Assembly (NCBI GenBank): GCA_030737875.1
Contig: CM060923.1
Coordinates: 497,762,453 to 497,826,452, forward strand
DNA: 64,000 nt
DNA from: Allium sativum
Taxonomy: Eukaryota; Streptophyta; Magnoliopsida; Asparagales; Amaryllidaceae
Direction: 5' to 3'
In this document: piece after piece, positions 58,821 to 64,000 of the stretch
Numbering within the stretch: position 1 is the stretch's first letter
Layout of the letters: the number at the start of each line of letters is the position of its first letter
Notes under the pieces: generated by a model
Database searches by the model: none
What the model saw: only the letters and a program-made list of their open reading frames with translations
What the model was told of the DNA's origin: nothing
Made by a program: the position numbers and the translations under genes

Positions 58821-60046
58821 GGGGGGACTCGTGGCAGAGGCGTCGGAGGTGGGGGGGCTGGCGGCCTTCAATTCGTCGGCGGTCGTCACGGTGGGGGGAG
58901 GCTCTGGCGTTTGCGTCTTCGATTCGAAGGGAGGAAGGAGATGAGCGCGAGGGGAGAGGAAGGCGCGAGGTCAGGAGGTCGGAGGGGGTGCGCCTGCCCT
59001 AGGCGGCGGCGAGGTCCTCCAGGTGGGGCGACTGGTCATCGAGGGTTCACTCTTTTTTTTTTTTTTCTTTTTTTTTTTCGATTCGATTTAAATGAAAATT
59101 AGGGGGGGGGGGCCAGAGATAAAGGAAAGGGGATTTCCCTTTTTTTTTTATTTTATTTTATTATTATTTAATTCAACCTAAAGTTGACTTTTTCATAAGA
59201 CCTCGAAACGAGGCCCACCGCCTGTCGCCCATAGCGTTTCACCCCCATTCCGAACACAATGGGATATGTACCGCAAGCTGAATCGACCGTTTCGATCAGT
59301 TTCCTTTTAATTTACATTTAAATCACTATATTGAATTTTAAACGTACATTTCAAATTACCGGGGTCACATACTAACTAGAAAAATTCCAGAAAAATATTT
59401 TCTAGCTTCGTATTGACGATACGGTCCTAACAAAACTAGTTTCGTCGAATTCTGAGACCGTTAGAAAAATGGCCAATTTCCAGTCGATTAAAATCAACTG
59501 AAATGGTCAAAACACGTTTTCCTATGCCACGCTCACATATTGATTCGAAAAATTATGAAATTTGGAATCTAGCAATAACTTAACATCACGGACCCAACGA
59601 AAGTGGTTTCGTCGAAATCCGAGCTCATTTGCAAAATGTCCATTTTTAAGGGTCTGAATTCCATAGCGACTATTCAGAAATTTCAACTGGACATATCTTT
59701 TGATTCCTGATATGAAATCTTGATTTTTCGGATTCGTTAGAAAGATATTCACTATTAGATTCCATTATTTTTGGTTTCACTAAAATCCGGATTGTTTTGC
59801 ACCCGGTACATTCAATTGAAGTTTGAAATCGAATTATCGAACTACCGCGCCATTTTCAATTCTATTTATAATTATATATAATTATTTATATTCTAACGAC
59901 GGCGTATATAATATATACGTCGAATTCCATTTGAATTAAATTTTCTCGTCGTTATTATTTAAAATAATTCATTTTAAATAATCAAAACTCGCTAAAATGG
60001 CCAAAATAAAAATTTCAAACTGGCTCACATTTTACGGGTTGTTACA

Positions 60047-60058
60047 ATCTCCCCCACT
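60047..60058 (-). promoter_or_regulatory. Polypurine tract of H
   Basis: The minus strand reads AAGTGGGGGAGAT directly before the 3' LTR start at 60046, preceded by GGGGACGAAAAGTTTT. Nearly the same as A's PPT. Confidence 0.88.
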
Positions 60059-60954
60059 TAAAACTTTTCGTCCCCGAAAAGGAACAAAGTCGAAAGTGGT
60101 TTGATTATTCAGCTCTACGATCGATCAGGCTTCCATTCTCCAACTCTTTAGTTTCTGAGAATTTTCAAAATTTCAAAAATTTGGCTAACTCCCTAAATTT
60201 TTGAAAAATTTCGCCATAACCTCCCCTGCAATGGGAGCATCGGGAAATTGCAAATAGCGTTCCCGGTCCTTCAGATCTCAAAAAGAAAAAGAAAAAGCCA
60301 AGCGGCTAGCCAATAGGCTCACAAAATCATCATCACCCAAACAAAACAGGAAATTATGTAGTAAACATGTACCTATTTGTCGGGCAAACAAATTTTATTC
60401 TCTGCTCTAGCCTCCTTGCTATGACCTGTTCAATATAAGTATATGTATATGCAAGCAAACGCGACCAATTTTCAATACAATCAATATTTGGTTAAATTAG
60501 GCATAAATGGTTAAAAATTAGCAAACAACTAAACAAACAACACAAACATCAATCAATTAGTGAATTTAACGTTTCAAATTCATAATTTGATATATATACA
60601 AAAATCATGTTTTTGATGCCAAATCACAACGATGTATTCTAGCTATATATAAGTTTTGGGTTCTCACACCAGCCTAATGGAAATATATAGAGAATCACAC
60701 CTTCGAGACACGAACATAAATGCTGATGATGTCATGACAATCATCAGTACCATCTTCGGGCGACTAGAGTGTGATGCTATATCTATCCAATATATTAAAA
60801 TTTCGAATACACGCGGATCAGACGTATACGCAAAATCTATATATACTGGATTGTCCACATCAATATAAATGGATAATCAAATACGAATAATTGATTTAAA
60901 TTTTCAAAACAAAAGTTTGTTTTCATTAGAAAAATATACTCTTCACACCCGTTC

Positions 60955-61013
60955 TAGGATACTACTGATCCTATCTCTAACGAGTCATTCTCATTGGATA
61001 TTGCTAATCCAAT
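60955..61013 (-). other. Paired leader hairpins of H
   Basis: First in element order: ATTGGAT/ATCCAAT with loop TAGCAAT (61013-60993). Second: TAGGAT/ATCCTA with loop CAGTAGT (60973-60955). Spacing is 19 bases. Compared with B, the first stem is changed on both sides but still pairs. Confidence 0.65.
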
Positions 61014-61072
61014 ATCTGATGAACTCTTTCGTATGTTTCTAATGTGCCTTGTTCTCTGCTTTGTAAACCAAA

Positions 61073-61084
61073 GCTCTGATACCA
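61073..61084 (-). promoter_or_regulatory. H primer-binding site (tRNA-iMet)
   Basis: The minus strand reads TGGTATCAGAGC, four bases inside the LTR end at 61089. Including the next seven bases it matches B for 19 bases. Confidence 0.92.
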
Positions 61085-61088
61085 ACTG

Positions 61089-64000
61089 TGACGGCAAGGA
61101 ATTTCGCTCGGTCCGAACCAGTCGCTAAACCGACCCAGACCGTTCGAAACGCCCTATCGTTTGAGAACAGGACAAAACAGAACGCATACAGAAGAACATT
61201 TCATTGTATATTACAACAATGCATCAGATTACAAGAATATACAGAGTATAAACAAATAAATATTACACAGAAATATCAGAGATTTAAATTACATTTAAAT
61301 ACATAGCAGCGGAAAATAATACAATACACAACTAGAAGAAGATATACGGATACAAAGCTTTCCGGATATCGTTCCAGCTGTAAACCAGGATCCTGTGAAT
61401 ATAAATCTGCAAAACCAAAACTACTAGCTGCCCGTGTCAAAATAAGGGCACCCAGAGTTTAGGTTAAAACAATAAACTCCAGGTCAGTCATGTGACTGGT
61501 GTGAGAACTAAAACAGTTATTAATCTTTATTTTCAAAGCTAGGTAAATCAAGGGACCACGCCGTATAACACGGAACGGGTTTCCTCCCAAGAATACCAGT
61601 GCATAAAACAAACAGCGCAATGCTAAATAAAGAAAAATGAAGCTGTTATAAGACCCAGGTCCTATCACACAATGCAACGCAAACCGGGGGATAGGGTTTT
61701 CCCTTATAACAGCCAAAGAATGCTTGATACGTTTAAAACAAATCATTTGATACTATAATAAGTGCATAGTGTATAAAACAACTTCAAATCATAAGTATCA
61801 ATCATAGGCAGCATAAGCGCCCCATCCCACTATGTCGCCATATATAGGATATACAATCAAAACCGCAGAGTCTCGTATTTGGAAATTGGATTTCCATCTA
61901 TGAACCGAGGCAAAAGATAGTCCTCAACCGATTCGTGACTCTCTAGCCCGAGCCACAGGCAAGCGCGCAGGCAAGCCTTTAGATCGTCAGGGCCGGTCCA
62001 CACGGAGTGGATTATTATGCCTGAACAATACGTCTCCCCACCCTATGGGGTGTAAGTCTGGTCCGTCAGCCGACCAGAATGCATTCGGCCGAAACCGATA
62101 TAACCGAGGCGCCTCGCAACAGCAACAACCACATAAGTCAAACTCGTCAGGGCGTGTAAAACCACTGACGCCACTTCTAGCTAGAAAGAAACGCAAGTCC
62201 TCCCTGAGGTCCGTCTCCCGTTTTTGGTTCATACCTGGTGTGAAACACGCGAGGTAAACGTTACACAAAGCTACGCCACACAGGCCGTGCTTTGATCATC
62301 ACCACAAGACTTTGCTTTTCAACAGAAGCCTTGATCATTTGCATCTTAGCATGCCACACAGGCAAACCATCCTATGCAACCGACATCAGTCACACAGAAT
62401 GAAATCCGATGTCAGACACACAGTCCATTTACAAGTCCGTTCTGGGTCTGAACGAAACCGGAGGCACCTAGTACCCCGCATACCCATCGATCTCCAAGCA
62501 CGTCTGGACGATCACTAACTGTTTCCATCTTCTTGGGTGTACAGCCCAATCAAGATCATCAGTTATCACCCAAACGACGTGAAGACCTCCGGTCTTCGAC
62601 CATCGTCTTCATCTTCGACTTATCGTCGTATCAGTTATTCAGAATGGGATAAACCCGGTTTTTCCGAATAACTCGCGTATATATTATAAAAGTGTTACAC
62701 AAACACAACATACGCCTCATTCCAACTCATTAGTCATTAACCGTAAATTAATCAAGAGAATAATTCCCCAAATATTAACCCCGAAGGCCGAAACCAACAT
62801 CAGATCAATATCCAGAAAACCATTCTACTTAGCTAACCGACAGTTAGTTTCTAAATTTCACGTTCAAATCTAATTAAAGATTTAACTATCGCCTGGAGCA
62901 AAACTGGTGATACTCCATTCTCGATCTTTTCAATCTAATTAAAGATTCATTAAAACTCCACTTAGTTTTAATCTGTGACTGGGTTAAAGAATCAGTGTCA
63001 TTTAAAAACACGGTTCACGATAAACCCAAAGTCACATCCCATTAATTATCGGGTTAAAGAACAAGTGTTATTTAAAACACTGTTCACGATAAACCCAAAA
63101 ATCAATATCAATTCAATTCCAATTAAATATTATTTAATTGGCACACTTCATTAAATCTAAATAAAAGATTTAATCTTTTCTCAACTGGGTTCAAGAACAG
63201 TGTTAGTGAAGACACCATTCACGACAAACCCAAATCACATTCATTAATTATCGGGTTAAAGAACAAGTGTTATTTAAAACACTGTTCACGATAAACCCAA
63301 AAATCAATATCAATTCAATTCCAATTAAATATTATTTAATTGGCACACTTCATTAAATCTAAATAAAAAGATTTAATCTTTTCTCAACTGGGTTCAAGAA
63401 CAGTGTTAGTGAAGACACCATTCACGACAAACCCAAATCACATTCATTAATTATCGGGTTAAAGAACAAGTGTTATTTAAAACACTGTTCACGATAAACC
63501 CAAAAATCAATATCAATTCAATTCCAACTAAATATTATTTAATTGGCACACTTCATTAAATCTAAATAAAAAGATTTAATCTTTTCTCAACTGGGTTCAA
63601 GAACAGTGTTAGTGAAGACACCATTCACGACAAACCCAAATCACATTTGATATTCAATATAAGGCTCTGAATAGAAAATATATCGGCTTATATTCAATAT
63701 CAAATTCTACGATTAACAAATGTCGTATTGGAAATAACGATATAAATATATATCTTTCAAATTTCCGTAACAACATCCGTATAATCACAAATTCCAACAT
63801 CGAAATATTCCGAAGACAATTTCGATTCAAATCCACTCCAATGCAATCATTGGAAATTTTGGTTATTTTCAAAACCCTTTTCAAATTCAATTTATTTATT
63901 TAAAAATAAATAGAATTATAATTCTAGTTCAAAACTAGTTCATTTCGATAAAAATCTATTTTTATCTTTTCAAATAGGGAGTTTTTCATCCCAATTCTTT
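61089..64000 (-). repeat. 5' LTR of H, first 2912 bp in the window
   Basis: Copy of 53425-56336 with a constant shift of 7664. It includes the 203-bp repeats (63047-63650) with the same unit-to-unit variants as in the other LTR. It continues past the window end. Confidence 0.93.

Larger units (their letters stand above)
53425..60046 (-). repeat. 3' LTR of H (6622 bp)
   Basis: On the minus strand it starts TGTAACAACCCG at 60046 and ends CCTTGCCGTCA at 53425. In element order: duplicated GACGAAAC motifs (about 59605 and 59445), a GC-rich leader with purine/pyrimidine runs (about 58820-59140), a donor-like site at 58818, 37-bp and 33-bp arrays, GCCGTTATGCCGCCGAAAT (about 57650), 26-bp repeats, the CCGACCGTCGGAT block (about 56565), 203-bp repeats, and a 3' part with the GAGGCGCCTCG palindrome (about 54445). 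Its length is well above the usual Tekay LTR of 2-4.5 kb. No coding sequence. Confidence 0.92.
60047..61088 (-). other. H internal region, non-coding (1042 bp)
   Basis: From the 5' side: PBS, two hairpins (61013-60955), a segment with no match I can name, a module (60432-60184) shared with B's LTR, and a PPT. No ORF shows a retroelement domain; the 70- and 64-residue ORFs near 60660 are incidental. The first about 180 bases are homologous to the B leader (48253-48400), which ties H to a B-like autonomous parent. Confidence 0.85.
53425..64000 (-). mobile_element. Element H: LARD-like non-autonomous LTR element, right end outside
   Basis: Minus-strand element with a complete 3' LTR (60046 to 53425), a 1042-bp interior (61088 to 60047) with PBS and PPT, and 2912 bp of the 5' LTR (64000 to 61089). 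The two LTR copies keep a constant offset of 7664 bases with no indel over the overlap, and I saw no substitution in the lines compared. The interior has no gag or pol, so the proteins must come from another element. Size predicts a right end at 67710 followed by TGATG, the duplication seen at 53420-53424. Confidence 0.88.

Overview
This window looks like a gene-poor, repeat-packed block of a flowering-plant nuclear genome. Nothing in it looks like a host gene. Almost all of the 64 kb can be assigned to Ty3/gypsy LTR retrotransposons inserted into one another. The evidence is: LTRs starting TG and ending CA; primer-binding sites (PBS) that match the initiator-Met tRNA 3' end; purine tracts (PPT) before 3' LTRs; Gag zinc knuckles; protease, reverse transcriptase (RT), RNase H and integrase motifs; and one chromodomain. 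I name the elements A to H here.

Left side (1-18943): F (1-4955, minus) is a gag-encoding Tekay/Del-like element cut by the window edge. It sits in the very long, tandem-repeat-rich LTR of E (4956-10706, minus). E sits in B' just after the start of its gag (10707-16218, minus). B' sits in an older LTR fragment E'' (16219-18348). The end of another long LTR, C'' (18349-18943), also sits in E''.

Middle (18944-51856): C'' was hit by D, a decayed Athila-type element on the minus strand (3' LTR 18944-20190, pol 27919-30979). D was hit twice: by a single long LTR C (21154-27683, plus) and by B (30980 onward, plus). B's 5' LTR is split by A (31192-42845, plus), a complete 11.65 kb Tekay/Del chromovirus with TSD CTGTA on both sides. 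A's two LTRs differ at about 24 sites in about 3.27 kb by eye count.

Right side (51857-64000): B's integrase is broken by G (LTR start at 51857). G's LTR is broken by H (53425 to beyond 64000, minus). H has about 6.6 kb LTRs that I find identical wherever I compared them, and a 1.04 kb interior with no coding capacity. It looks like a very recent non-autonomous (LARD-like) insertion. Nesting order, outermost first: E'' > C'' > D > {C; B > {A; G > H}} and E'' > B' > E > F.

The most interesting signals are shared designs, not genes. (1) Several elements have a TATA box, a leader, a splice-donor-like site inside the LTR, and an acceptor-like site just upstream of the gag ATG. The PBS would then lie inside an intron. 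(2) B, B' and H carry two small hairpins just after the PBS with co-varying stems and 7-nt loops; these would also be removed by splicing, as a retroviral packaging signal is. (3) A and F carry a tandem pair of larger stem-loops in the LTR with compensatory stem changes and a nearly invariant apical sequence. (4) H's non-coding interior shares its 5' leader with B and shares another module with B's LTR that is absent from B'.
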